Positions 32,739-40,456 of a stretch of 64,000 nt of DNA are shown piece after piece; the stretch's first letter is position 1; every line of letters begins with the position of its first letter. Origin of the DNA: a virus. The notes under the pieces were generated by a model. The model was not told the DNA's origin. It ran no database searches and was given only the letters and a program-made list of their open reading frames with translations. Location of the stretch: positions 1-64,000 of the IMG/VR virus record IMGVR_UViG_3300032050_000072; one strand, given 5' to 3'. Both the position numbers and the translations under genes were made by a program.

Positions 32739-34061
32739 CTACCCCTGTTTGATCTTCGACAAAATCTGATCTCGAATCGCCGCTGCCACATGCGACATCA
32801 TTACCGGAGGCACGGCACGCCCGAGCCGCTCCCATTGCTGGGCGTAGCTACCAGCTAGAATGAAGTCATCTGGAAATCCGCAGATGCGACGAAGCTCTGC
32901 AATCGAGAACTTGCGACGCTCGGTTGGATGTGTCACGCCAGCAATTGAACCAGCGCCGCCAGCGGCAGTAATTGTTGGGCATGGTCCGTCTTGATCTGGC
33001 CGAACAAGCTGAAAGTATTTTTCAGACTGACCTCCAGGGCCGATATTGTCCCACTCCTTGCCGATCGCGAAGCGACTGATATCAGCTTCCTTCTCAATGA
33101 AAAGCTGAGGCTTCGTGGTGACGCATGGCGACGGACGATCAGTGACTTCGCCGTGGCTAAAGCTAGGGTCGGGCGATCCGGTGTCGTGAACCGCCTTCAA
33201 CTTAAATCCAGCGGTGGCCTCAACGACAGTTTGATGCTTGCCTTTTCCATTCATGCCGTGAGCCATAACGGTTGGCGAAGGATCGTCGGCGCTGTGCTGA
33301 CTGACACCAAAGCCGGACCTCGCACCAGTGTCGGGGTTGATGCCGGACTCGACGCTATTGATCCACGGAAGCGCGTCGCGAATCGAATAGCGATATGGCA
33401 ACGGCTTCGGGTGAACCGGGTCAAGTCCGAGGTCGTTTCTAACGCCGACGAAGATCGTCCGCTGCCTCGCCTGCGGAACCCCGAGCCACTGTGCGTCAAG
33501 CACCTTGCACGACACGCGATAGCCGCACGACTTGAGCTTGGCGAGGATTTCTAGAAAGTACCCCTTGGCCGTGCCTTTGACCAATCCAGATACATTTTCA
33601 GCCACAAACGTCTTTGGCTGCAAGCCTTCGAGTAGCCGGGCGAACTCAAAGAACAGGTCGTCGGTTCGCTGCGCCTTGTCGCTATACTTCTTGACCTTGC
33701 CCCAGCCCTTTTCTCGCTTGCCAGCCGTCGAGAAAGACGCGCATGGCGGCGAACCGTCGAGCAGATCAAGTTCGCCTTGCCGGAGCCCTGTGGCATCAAG
33801 GATTTCACTGGCCTTGACGAGCCTTATATCACGACCATCAAGAATCGTCGTTGCCGACTTATTGGCGGCATAGCTTTCACGCGCTGAGTCGATAAACTCA
33901 GAAGCCCAGACCACCTTGAACCCAGCCATGCGGTAGCCCAGTGAAGACCCGCCGCAGCCAGAGAATGTAGAAGCAACCTTAAAGCCATTCCAAGGCAGGC
34001 CAGCGATTTCAGCCATCGAAGGCACACGGTACGGTGGCTTGTTATCACTTGCCATTTTCAT
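32739..34061 (-). CDS. DNA (cytosine-5) methyltransferase
   Basis: 440 residues with the C5-MTase motifs in order: motif I FSGCGGSSLGYRMAGF, motif IV LDGSPPCASFSTAG with the catalytic Cys, ENVSGLVKG (VI), LDAQWLGVPQARQRTIFVG (VIII), and RLGRAVPPVMMSHVAAAI (IX-X). The region between VIII and IX (~230-330) should be the target-recognition domain. It methylates C5 of cytosine in a specific sequence, protecting phage DNA from host nucleases or acting in a modification pathway with its neighbours. No cognate restriction enzyme is adjacent. Confidence 0.9.
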   Translation of the reverse strand: MKMASDNKPPYRVPSMAEIAGLPWNGFKVASTFSGCGGSSLGYRMAGFKVVWASEFIDSARESYAANKSATTILDGRDIRLVKASEILDATGLRQGELDLLDGSPPCASFSTAGKREKGWGKVKKYSDKAQRTDDLFFEFARLLEGLQPKTFVAENVSGLVKGTAKGYFLEILAKLKSCGYRVSCKVLDAQWLGVPQARQRTIFVGVRNDLGLDPVHPKPLPYRYSIRDALPWINSVESGINPDTGARSGFGVSQHSADDPSPTVMAHGMNGKGKHQTVVEATAGFKLKAVHDTGSPDPSFSHGEVTDRPSPCVTTKPQLFIEKEADISRFAIGKEWDNIGPGGQSEKYFQLVRPDQDGPCPTITAAGGAGSIAGVTHPTERRKFSIAELRRICGFPDDFILAGSYAQQWERLGRAVPPVMMSHVAAAIRDQILSKIKQG

Positions 34062-34085
34062 TGCTCCATCAAATCAATGTATTGC

Positions 34086-34616
34086 TCAACTAGACTTTCC
34101 ACTCCACGAGTAGCCGCACTTCGGGCAGCGATGGTCTGTGTTGATCGACTCGTCGACCTCTGGAAAATCAACAGGCGACTCGCTGAGTGGCTCCATTGCT
34201 GGAATGGCACCGGCCTTCTCGGCCAAGCTCGTCACGAGTTGCTGCAAACTCTCGTCACTAAACTGGACACTATCGAGCAACTGGGTCAAAGCACCGGCGT
34301 CGGAATCGGCCATCGCGCCAATTGGGTCCATCGTGGCCAGCAGTTTGTTGGCCTCAAATTCGTCGACATCGAGAATCAAAACAGGCACAAGCTCGTCGGC
34401 CCTCGACATGACATCGGCACGCAGGTGTCCGTCAATAATTTCAAGACGACCATCAATCTCACGGGCAATGACGGCGGAAGCCATTCCGATTTCGCCAATC
34501 GCGGCAACCAATGCTTCGCGCTGCCTGATTCCGTGCCTGCGCCAGTTCTTGTCATTTTCGACAAGATCACAAGCTGGAACCATCCTGAGTTCTTTGACTC
34601 GATTTTTAATCGACAT
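34086..34616 (-). CDS. ParB/Srx-fold nuclease-like protein with zinc ribbon
   Basis: 176 residues. The N-terminal ~85 residues resemble the ParB N-terminal domain: NRVKELRMVPACDLVEND, then AREIDGRLEIIDGHLRADVM with the DGHxR motif of the CTP/phosphate-binding box. The C-terminus ends in a zinc-ribbon-like HRCPKCGYSWSG. Such proteins lie near phage DNA methylases and may be NTP-dependent regulators or nucleases. It is the first of three ParB-like proteins in the window and sits beside the C5-methyltransferase. Confidence 0.65.
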   Translation of the reverse strand: MSIKNRVKELRMVPACDLVENDKNWRRHGIRQREALVAAIGEIGMASAVIAREIDGRLEIIDGHLRADVMSRADELVPVLILDVDEFEANKLLATMDPIGAMADSDAGALTQLLDSVQFSDESLQQLVTSLAEKAGAIPAMEPLSESPVDFPEVDESINTDHRCPKCGYSWSGKSS

Positions 34617-34619
34617 AGG

Positions 34620-34898
34620 CTACTCCGGTTTCTTCGGCTGATACCCGCAGCGGATCGCCGCATCGCGCAGCGCCCAGCGGATCGTCTCAGCGTCGTGAAC
34701 GAATCCCATGAAACTTTTTATCTGCTCGATCTGCTCGAACGTGTCCTTGGTGACACGGACATTGACCTGCGTAAGATAGTTGCCAACCGGAGGTCGGCCC
34801 ATTGGTTTCTTCTCGCGGGCAGCTTTCGGTGCAACGTCGGACTTGGCAGCACGCTTTGGCATGGCGGTTTTCCTCTTGATTGTGTTTTGATTCACCAT
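34620..34898 (-). CDS. Ribbon-helix-helix DNA-binding protein (candidate regulator)
   Basis: About 92 residues from ATG 34898 (GGAGG eight bases upstream); an in-frame ATG at 34862 also has an AGAGGA site. The N-terminus is basic (KRAAKSDVAPKAAREKK). Residues ~45-85 have the RHH pattern VNVRVTKDTFEQIEQIKSF then helix DAETIRWALRDAAIRC. The leader carries GTCTATC three times, two of them around the promoter, so autoregulation is likely. The same half-site lies in eleven other promoters, making this the best visible candidate for the regulon's repressor or activator. This is inferred from sequence alone. Confidence 0.65.
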   Translation of the reverse strand: MVNQNTIKRKTAMPKRAAKSDVAPKAAREKKPMGRPPVGNYLTQVNVRVTKDTFEQIEQIKSFMGFVHDAETIRWALRDAAIRCGYQPKKPE

Positions 34899-34951
34899 TG
34901 AACCGGCCTCCAAATCTTACGTGCAAACTGCTAGCAAAGCAATGTCATTTT

Positions 34952-34996
34952 GTCTATCTCGCCATTTCCTCCTAGATAGACCTCATTTAGTCTATC
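34952..34996. promoter_or_regulatory. Cluster of GTCTATC operator half-sites
   Basis: On the plus strand GTCTATC at 34952-34958, GATAGAC at 34975-34981 and GTCTATC at 34990-34996, forming two inverted pairs. The last overlaps the -10 of the RHH gene's promoter. The same heptamer is the most conserved part of the eleven regulated promoters. Confidence 0.65.
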
Positions 34997-35021
34997 ATAA
35001 AGATATTTCGATGCAAGTCAG
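34994..35021 (-). promoter_or_regulatory. Probable promoter of the RHH gene
   Basis: CTGACT (35016-35021), 16-base spacer, TATGAT (34994-34999). The -10 element is overlapped by an operator half-site; the -35 overlaps the end of the upstream coding sequence. Confidence 0.5.
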
Positions 35022-35563
35022 ACCACGCCGGTTTTGATCCCATCGCGGAATTTATTGATTCGATCCACCAGCGACGGCAGGCCGATCAGGTAGCTGCCGA
35101 GCCGAATGATCTCACGATTCGGCGAGTGCTCGTGCGGGCTCAGTAGCTTCATCGCCTCGTCGACCCCGTAGCGGATGGCCGCGATCACGACCGCCAGCGC
35201 CGAACTCCGGCTAATCCCCATGTGGCAGCAGACCAGCAATCGCCTGCGACCATCAGACCACTTGAGCGCGTGCTGCACTTGCTCCACGCGCGGAGCCCTC
35301 CAGTCGGCTTCGTCGCGTGAGACATCATCCATCGGCAGCCTGAGCGTCAGGCCATCGTTGCCGAAGACCGCAGCCGACAACTGCTTGACGAGTTGCCGCG
35401 TCTCTTCGCACGGTCGATCTGGATGGTGCATCGCCGTATCGTGACAGGCGATCGCGTCCCACGGGCCTTGCTGGCGGAAATCGTGACCCTCCAGTCCAGT
35501 CAGCGCCCGAGCGGCCACGGACATCGGCATGATTCTGATCTCGCTGCCGTCGTCGAAGATCAT
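35018..35563 (-). CDS. Cysteine-based phosphatase-like protein (tyrosine/dual-specificity type)
   Basis: 181 residues. The loop LLVCCHMGISRSSALAVVIA carries the C-X5-R signature of protein tyrosine and dual-specificity phosphatases (C-HMGIS-R), and an upstream LRLPMDDVSRDEADW could supply the general-acid Asp. It would hydrolyse a phosphate ester through a Cys-phosphate intermediate; the substrate (protein, nucleotide or RNA cap-like end) is unknown. It overlaps the upstream gene by ATGA. This function is rare in phages, so the reading needs a structural check. Confidence 0.6.
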   Translation of the reverse strand: MIFDDGSEIRIMPMSVAARALTGLEGHDFRQQGPWDAIACHDTAMHHPDRPCEETRQLVKQLSAAVFGNDGLTLRLPMDDVSRDEADWRAPRVEQVQHALKWSDGRRRLLVCCHMGISRSSALAVVIAAIRYGVDEAMKLLSPHEHSPNREIIRLGSYLIGLPSLVDRINKFRDGIKTGVV

Positions 35564-36171
35564 ACTCGCACCGCGACTTTCTTGCGACCACGCAACTTGT
35601 TGCGGGCAGTTTTCTTGCGAACCACGACAACCTTCCGCTTGGCGTTGAGCTTTACGCTGACCTCGCGGTGAACGCCTGACGACGGCTTGAAGTTGCCGTT
35701 ATTGGCAATGATGTTTCGCAGGATCGCCGCCATGACCTGACGATCTCTGTCGTCTCGATCCCAACCGTCGCGGTCGCTGACGATCTCATTCCACGGCTCA
35801 AAATCGCTCGCCGAAGTCATGTGGAATCGCTCGTAGACATCCTCGATTTCAAGCAGCAAGCTACGATTGAAAACGTCTGCGAGTTTGTCTCTGACTTCAA
35901 ATCCGCATGACGGAGCGACTTTGCCATCTGGGTAATTGATCCAGCCGGTGTCGAATCTTCGCAATCGACCAACCAGCAGCGACCCGATCGCGCAGACCTC
36001 GCAGCCATTCAGGTCGCGTTTACTGCGGACCTCGGAGCCGTTGTCAAACGAGCCGCAAACGTAGACATGCGCTGGCTCGATTTTTCCATGCTCCAACTGC
36101 CACAGTGCGTCAGCGGCAATGTCGACAGCCATACGGTTCTTGCCTTTACGGCACTTGAATACTCGCTTCAT
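35560..36171 (-). CDS. Hypothetical protein with basic C-terminal tail
   Basis: 203 residues. Starts MKRVFKCRKGKNRMAVDIAA; a second segment has Cys pairs (NGCEVCAIGSLLVG), and the last ~40 residues are strongly basic (KRKVVVVRKKTARNKLRGRK), likely binding nucleic acid. The dispersed inverted repeat encodes part of that tail. It shares the ARNKLRGKK-like ending with the next gene. Family unknown. Confidence 0.5.
   Translation of the reverse strand: MKRVFKCRKGKNRMAVDIAADALWQLEHGKIEPAHVYVCGSFDNGSEVRSKRDLNGCEVCAIGSLLVGRLRRFDTGWINYPDGKVAPSCGFEVRDKLADVFNRSLLLEIEDVYERFHMTSASDFEPWNEIVSDRDGWDRDDRDRQVMAAILRNIIANNGNFKPSSGVHREVSVKLNAKRKVVVVRKKTARNKLRGRKKVAVRV
35591..35604. repeat. Dispersed inverted repeat, copy 12 (in CDS)
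   Basis: Exact copy in the basic tail of the 35560-36171 gene, encoding ARNKLRG. Confidence 0.85.
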
Positions 36172-36683
36172 GCTCGTTGTCCTCCTCGTTTTTTGCCACG
36201 CAACTTGTTGCGGGCTGGCTTTTCGGAACTGGGAAATTTCGCGGTCGGATTCTCAATCAGCGTCGCTAGCCATTCGCCGATGAACTCGGCGGCGTCATCC
36301 GGGTGGGCGGTGTCGAATCTTGCCTTGTAGCGATCCTCGACGACGCTTGAGTTGTTCGTTCTCAGCAACTCGACCTCCAGCCAAGTCGCACTCACCGGAT
36401 CGGTCGAATTGTCAGTGCCGCTCGACGCACGAACACGAAGCTCGCCCTGCCGCCACGGAATCATCACATCAAACACCGCGACACCCGCGATCACCTTGGC
36501 CGGGCATGGCTCGTGCCGGTTGATATCAGGGCGAATCTCGAAGATCGGAGCAAGCTCGGCCTCGACCTCTCGCAGTACATTGATGGCTCGCGCCATCTTG
36601 ACCTTAGCCAGCGATTCGATCTGATCTTTCTGCCACTTGATCTCGTCTGTCTTGCGGCTGAAAGCAGCCAGTGCTCGACTCAT
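36168..36683 (-). CDS. Hypothetical protein with basic C-terminal tail
   Basis: 171 residues from ATG 36683. A helical N-terminus (KWQKDQIESLAKVKMARAI) is followed by a beta region (AKVIAGVAVFDVMIPWRQGE, SATWLEVELLRTNN). The tail ends KPARNKLRGKKRGGQRA, the same ending type as the downstream gene product, encoded by another inverted repeat copy. Overlaps both neighbours by four bases. Unknown function; the repeated tail hints at a shared partner or a mobile 3' end. Confidence 0.5.
   Translation of the reverse strand: MSRALAAFSRKTDEIKWQKDQIESLAKVKMARAINVLREVEAELAPIFEIRPDINRHEPCPAKVIAGVAVFDVMIPWRQGELRVRASSGTDNSTDPVSATWLEVELLRTNNSSVVEDRYKARFDTAHPDDAAEFIGEWLATLIENPTAKFPSSEKPARNKLRGKKRGGQRA
36199..36212. 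repeat. Dispersed inverted repeat, copy 13 (CDS 3' end)
   Basis: Exact copy near the end of the 36168-36683 gene, encoding ARNKLRG. Confidence 0.85.
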
Positions 36684-37258
36684 GGTTGACCTCCCGGTGA
36701 CTTTCTGGATTCTTCGATCGTGCGAATCAACTCGAACGCTTCGTGGTCGGTCAGTTCGGCCCTGTGACCTTTGCCCGGCAGTCCCTTGACCTTGATCTTG
36801 TGCCGCCGAAAGCCGTTGTAGATACCCGAGCACTCGATGCCGTAATAGGCAGCGATCTGGCGCGGAATCGCACCCGACTCGCACGCCTCACGGGCAATGT
36901 CGAGATCGTACTTCCAGGTACAGTCTCGGCAGGTTTCGGCCTTGCGGCACTTGGTCTTGCCGCACCGGCAGCGGTCGTACATTTGCTTCTTCTGCGATTC
37001 GCGGCGCGTCTTTTGACGGCACTTCTTCGAGCAATGCGACAGGCTTCCCTGGCGGAACTTTCGGACAAATGCCTTGCCGCAGACAACGCACTCGCACCGC
37101 AGACCAATCAGCCCATCGGCGTGGTGAGCAATCAAGTGCTGGTGAATACATTGCCGCGAGACGCCGAATCGCTCGGCGATCTTGGTGATCGGCATCAACT
37201 CGACCAGCCTGAGCCTGACGGCCTCGGCTGGATCAACCTTCCTGGCATTGGCGACCAT
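36680..37258 (-). CDS. HTH plus Cys-cluster DNA-binding protein
   Basis: 192 residues. The N-terminus is a helix-turn-helix (LVELMPITKIAERFGVSRQC). The middle has CECVVCGKAFVRKF and HCSKKCRQKTRRE, then CRCGKTKCRKAETCRDC, so two or three metal-binding clusters. The C-terminus has a second HTH-like part (AREACESGAIPRQIAAYYGI). It resembles recruited transposase/recombinase-type or regulatory proteins; function is inferred only from these motifs. Confidence 0.55.
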   Translation of the reverse strand: MVANARKVDPAEAVRLRLVELMPITKIAERFGVSRQCIHQHLIAHHADGLIGLRCECVVCGKAFVRKFRQGSLSHCSKKCRQKTRRESQKKQMYDRCRCGKTKCRKAETCRDCTWKYDLDIAREACESGAIPRQIAAYYGIECSGIYNGFRRHKIKVKGLPGKGHRAELTDHEAFELIRTIEESRKSPGGQP

Positions 37259-37261
37259 TGA

Positions 37262-37666
37262 CTAACCCTCAATAGTGACGACGGCTCGATCTCGGACCAC
37301 GAGCCGATAGCCGTCTGGGTGTGGAATCTTGGCGTTCACCAGCCCGCCGATCGCTTCGACCACGCCGGGCCGCATGATGTCATCGACAACTGCCTGCAAG
37401 TCGATGCCCATCACGCGCTCGATGTATCGCAGGATCGCGTGCTCGGTGACGATCGGCCCGCCCTGCCGGACCTCTTCGATCTCGGCGTCAACCTCTTGCA
37501 GTTCGAGCCGCTTGGCTTCGATCTTCTTGTCCATCGCCTCGATCGCAGCCTTGATGCCTTCATAGTTGGCGTGCATGTCGTCGAGTTCCTTGACGATTTT
37601 GGTTCGCTTAACGTGCAAGCCTTTGAGCTTGTGGGCGGTTGGCTTCGGTTTTTCGACGGTACTCAT
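37262..37666 (-). CDS. Hypothetical protein with coiled coil and conserved C-terminal domain
   Basis: 134 residues from ATG 37666. Residues ~15-70 are a charged coiled coil (EAMDKKIEAKRLELQEVDAE). The C-terminal part VTEHAILRYIERVMGIDLQA is a motif I know from small phage proteins of unknown function, followed by a beta hairpin. The leader between tRNA-Arg and this gene carries a dispersed inverted repeat. Confidence 0.55.
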   Translation of the reverse strand: MSTVEKPKPTAHKLKGLHVKRTKIVKELDDMHANYEGIKAAIEAMDKKIEAKRLELQEVDAEIEEVRQGGPIVTEHAILRYIERVMGIDLQAVVDDIMRPGVVEAIGGLVNAKIPHPDGYRLVVRDRAVVTIEG

Positions 37667-37683
37667 TGGGCTCTCCATGTGTC

Positions 37684-37697
37684 CGCAACTTGTTGCG
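37684..37697. repeat. Dispersed inverted repeat, copy 14
   Basis: Exact copy between tRNA-Arg (3' end at 37706) and the start of the 37262-37666 gene. Confidence 0.85.
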
Positions 37698-37705
37698 TGG
37701 TTCAG

Positions 37706-37778
37706 CGACCCGAGCAGGATTCGGACCTGCGACCTGCGGTTTAGGAAACCGCCGCTCTATCCGCTGAGCTACCGAGTC
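37706..37778 (-). tRNA. tRNA-Arg (CCT)
   Basis: 73 bases. Acceptor GACTCGG pairs with TCGGGTC (two G-U); D-arm TAGCTCAGCGGATAGAGC; anticodon stem GCGGT/ACCGC with loop TTCCTAA gives CCU; T-arm GCAGG-TCCGAAT-CCTGC. It is isolated from the main tRNA cluster. Confidence 0.87.
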
Positions 37779-37896
37779 GAGTTTGGCTTGGGGCTTTTGT
37801 GCCGTTCGGACTATGACCTAAGCAAAGGACCGCTGTCGCGATCTGACCAGCCACCCACAGGCTTGAACCTATGAGCCGCTTACCAAGCCAAATTTC

Positions 37897-38364
37897 CTAG
37901 CGATCGAACAGCCGTTGCGGAGCTTGGCCCTCTTCGGCTTGCCTTGGCTTGGGTCGGTTGTTCGCGCGCAGGTATTCAACCGTGTCACGGAGTTCAGTCG
38001 GAACCGAGACGCCAAGATCATCAGCGACCTTACTGAGCACATCAAATAAGCCGACAATCGCCGACCAACCTGGGCTCATGTGACTACGACCTCCAGGCTT
38101 GCGAACCGCAAACGGAGAGCCGCCGCTCTTGGTCTTCCGCCGCGACTTGATCTCGACTCCGACGATCTCGCCAGCCTGACAGATCGAAGAGAATCCAACC
38201 GAGAACCCGAGCGACTGCACGGCAAGTGCAGTAATCACTTCGCGCTCCAGCGATCCGCTTCGCAGCTTGTCGGCATTTTGCTCGACCCAATCTTCAAGCT
38301 GACGAGCCTGCTTGCGCGTCAGCGTCCTCGCCTTGTTTCTGGCTCCGAGAATTTCAGCACTCAC
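37897..38364 (-). CDS. Hypothetical basic protein
   Basis: 155 residues. A helical start (ARTLTRKQARQLEDWVEQNA) is followed by ITALAVQSLGFSVGFSSICQ, reading like a helix-turn-helix, and a basic KSRRKTKSGGSPFAVRKPGG loop. Probably nucleic-acid binding, from the charge only. Its start overlaps the MazG-like gene end as ATGA. Confidence 0.45.
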   Translation of the reverse strand: MSAEILGARNKARTLTRKQARQLEDWVEQNADKLRSGSLEREVITALAVQSLGFSVGFSSICQAGEIVGVEIKSRRKTKSGGSPFAVRKPGGRSHMSPGWSAIVGLFDVLSKVADDLGVSVPTELRDTVEYLRANNRPKPRQAEEGQAPQRLFDR

Positions 38365-39428
38365 GATTGACCTCCTTCAAGTGCGACCCGCTCACTGGCG
38401 AGATCGCGGTCATTGGCTTTGGCGGCAGAAAATGCGCTGCCGTATCGCTTCTTGAGCTTGGCGACGTTCCGCTCGATCACCGTCTCGCGTTCGACGCCGA
38501 GAATCTTGCGGCACATGCCCATGTAGAACTCGATCTGCCCGAGCACGCCCGCCGCCTTATCGACGCTGATCGGTCGAGCGTAGAACAGATTCTTCTTGAC
38601 CAGATCGAGCAGTTCGCTCGTCTCGATCACCAGATTGCCGAGAGCGTTTTCGTAGGCATCCATTACCGCAGCCGGATCGCTCGGCGGATCGACGACTTTG
38701 TAGAACGAGAACATCGCCGCCCCGGCCACGATCTCGACGCGCGTCATGCCGATCGCCTGCCGCGCCAAGCTGGCGTAGAACTCCAGGTCGCCGAGTTCTT
38801 CGATGGCATTGATGCGGTCGAAGTTGACCGGATCAGGAACGCTCGCCCCGTGCAGCATTTCGCCAACCTCAGTCGACAGGCCCAGAGCCGCGTGCATTAG
38901 GTCGCCGGTTTTGCCGATCGACTCCATGAAGTCAAAGCCGTCGCCGAGCCCCACGAAGTCCTCGATGGACTCGCCAGGATTCGTGCCCAGGCGTGCCAGG
39001 ATTGCACCGTACGACGGTCGGCTGGTGAGTTGGGATACGAACTGGTCGTAGTCGGCATCGCCGCCTAGTGGGCCTGTGGCTGCGTCTGGTGCGTGTTCGG
39101 TATTTTGCTCGGTCATGTTCTCCAAGTCCTTTCGGTCAACAGGGTTATCGAGTTCGTTTTGTTCGGTGTTCGGTTCGGGTTTCGCATCGAACGAACAGCC
39201 GAACAGTTCGGTCAGCAGCTCGGTCGCCGCCTTGGTCATCGCGTAGCGGCGGGCCTCGAATTGTTTCTTCCGCAGGTAGTTGACCCGCTTCGCCATCACG
39301 TTCACGAGGTCGATCGCCTCGCCGCTGGTCGCCACCGCGATCGGCGGGGTTTCCATCGCGAGCATGGCTTCGACAAATGCCTGGGCCAGCCGATCTTGCG
39401 ACAAGCCCAGGCAGGTTTCTGGAATCAT
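38361..39428 (-). CDS. MazG-like nucleotide pyrophosphohydrolase, possibly two domains
   Basis: 355 residues. Residues ~165-250 have an all-alpha NTP pyrophosphohydrolase pattern: HAALGLSTEVGEMLHGA and AIEELGDLEFYASLARQA, the E..E and EELGD metal-binding motifs. Residues ~255-345 repeat it more weakly (LVIETSELLDLVKKNLFYA, LGQIEFYMGMCRKILG). The N-terminal ~130 residues look like a helical adapter. MazG enzymes remove the beta-gamma pyrophosphate from NTPs and clean the pool. In phages they may alter (p)ppGpp or modified dNTP levels. Confidence 0.65.
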   Translation of the reverse strand: MIPETCLGLSQDRLAQAFVEAMLAMETPPIAVATSGEAIDLVNVMAKRVNYLRKKQFEARRYAMTKAATELLTELFGCSFDAKPEPNTEQNELDNPVDRKDLENMTEQNTEHAPDAATGPLGGDADYDQFVSQLTSRPSYGAILARLGTNPGESIEDFVGLGDGFDFMESIGKTGDLMHAALGLSTEVGEMLHGASVPDPVNFDRINAIEELGDLEFYASLARQAIGMTRVEIVAGAAMFSFYKVVDPPSDPAAVMDAYENALGNLVIETSELLDLVKKNLFYARPISVDKAAGVLGQIEFYMGMCRKILGVERETVIERNVAKLKKRYGSAFSAAKANDRDLASERVALEGGQS

Positions 39429-39431
39429 TGT

Positions 39432-40298
39432 CTAGCACTCCACGAGATTCGCTTCACCGACCGCGAGCGGAATCAACTTGCGGATCGCTTCGAGCGCCGT
39501 CTTGCGGTTCCAGCAATCCTCCACCATGATCGCGTTGGCATTGGCGATGTGGTGGATGAACGCCTTGCTGCCACGATGCTGGCCGAGCCCGTACTCCGGC
39601 GTGCGACCCTCGCAGACATTGACCAGCGAGAACAGAACGCTTCGGAAGAACCAACCGCTGATGCCGTTAATCAGGCTCGTAATATCGAGACGGTCGTTGT
39701 GCCGCTTGAGCCGCACGCCCATGAACAGACCGAAGCCGTCTCTAAACGCACCCGAAAGCGAACAGCAGGCCCAGAGTTCAACGCGGTAGCCAGCACGCTC
39801 CAGCACCTTGGCAGCCGAGACGGCGGCAACTCCCCGCCAGATCAAGGCTTCGTGGTCGATGTTGCAGTTTCCGCCTACGTCGACACAGATCGTTACGACG
39901 TTCGGCCCATTGCCCGAGCGGCGCTTGCTGGTTCGCCAGAACGGCGCTCCAGTGCGAAAGCGATCGAAGTTGAAATCGTCGCCATCGTCTTCGCTCCAGA
40001 CACCCGTGCGGCGGCGGCTCTTGGGGGTCGGCAGTTGCTCGGCCTGAATGTCCGACTGCATCTTGTCGAATAGTTCAATGCCGTGCTGCCACTCGCTTAG
40101 CACCGCTTCACCAAGGGCGTCGTAGCTGGCAAGTTCACGGCCCCGAAATTCGGCTTCGTTGTCCGTGAACTTCAACTCGAACTTGCCGGTCTTGCCGCAG
40201 TTCGTGAACTCGCGGCCCCACTCGTAGGCTTCGATCGTGCCCCCGTCGCAGATCACAACACACTCTTTGGCTTTCGCATCTTGTTCGTAACTTCGCAT
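39432..40298 (-). CDS. VWA-like partner of the MoxR-type ATPase
   Basis: 288 residues. Residues ~130-270 resemble a von Willebrand A-like domain: VVTICVDVGGNCNID takes the place of the MIDAS strand but lacks DxSxS, and WRGVAAVSAAKVLERAGYRV is typical of VWA helices in MoxR-linked proteins. The N-terminal part contains GREFTNCGKTGKFELKF and a basic linker. It has its own regulated promoter and lies directly after the AAA+ gene. Together the pair would form a chaperone- or remodelling-type machine. Its target is unknown. Confidence 0.6.
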   Translation of the reverse strand: MRSYEQDAKAKECVVICDGGTIEAYEWGREFTNCGKTGKFELKFTDNEAEFRGRELASYDALGEAVLSEWQHGIELFDKMQSDIQAEQLPTPKSRRRTGVWSEDDGDDFNFDRFRTGAPFWRTSKRRSGNGPNVVTICVDVGGNCNIDHEALIWRGVAAVSAAKVLERAGYRVELWACCSLSGAFRDGFGLFMGVRLKRHNDRLDITSLINGISGWFFRSVLFSLVNVCEGRTPEYGLGQHRGSKAFIHHIANANAIMVEDCWNRKTALEAIRKLIPLAVGEANLVEC

Positions 40299-40348
40299 GA
40301 TCTTGATCTCGTTTTGGTGGTGGTGGTGGTTGTCGTGTTGACTCTGTA

Positions 40349-40377
40349 AGTATATCGGCAGGATAGACCAAAGTCAA
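40349..40377 (-). promoter_or_regulatory. Regulated sigma70-type promoter with GTCTA operator
   Basis: TTGACT (40372-40377), spacer with GTCTATCCTGCCGA, TATACT (40349-40354). Drives the VWA-like gene; the leader shows the shared ACCACC stretch. Confidence 0.8.
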
Positions 40378-40403
40378 TTAGAAAATCGTCGGTTTCTGAA
40401 AAT

Positions 40404-40446
40404 AAAAACCAGCCGGGTGCCGCACCCAAGGGACGCGACACCCGGC
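40404..40446 (-). terminator. Rho-independent terminator after the AAA+ gene
   Basis: GCCGGGTG/CACCCGGC stem with an imperfect inner part, followed on the minus strand by TGGTTTTTATTTT. It separates the AAA+ gene from the VWA-like gene's promoter. Confidence 0.75.
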
Positions 40447-40456
40447 CCACCAAAGA

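Noticed and set aside
37840-37896. tRNA-like T-arm (GGTTCAAGCC) next to tRNA-Arg
   Set aside because: The stem is irregular (loop too long) and no anticodon or acceptor arm can be formed around it.
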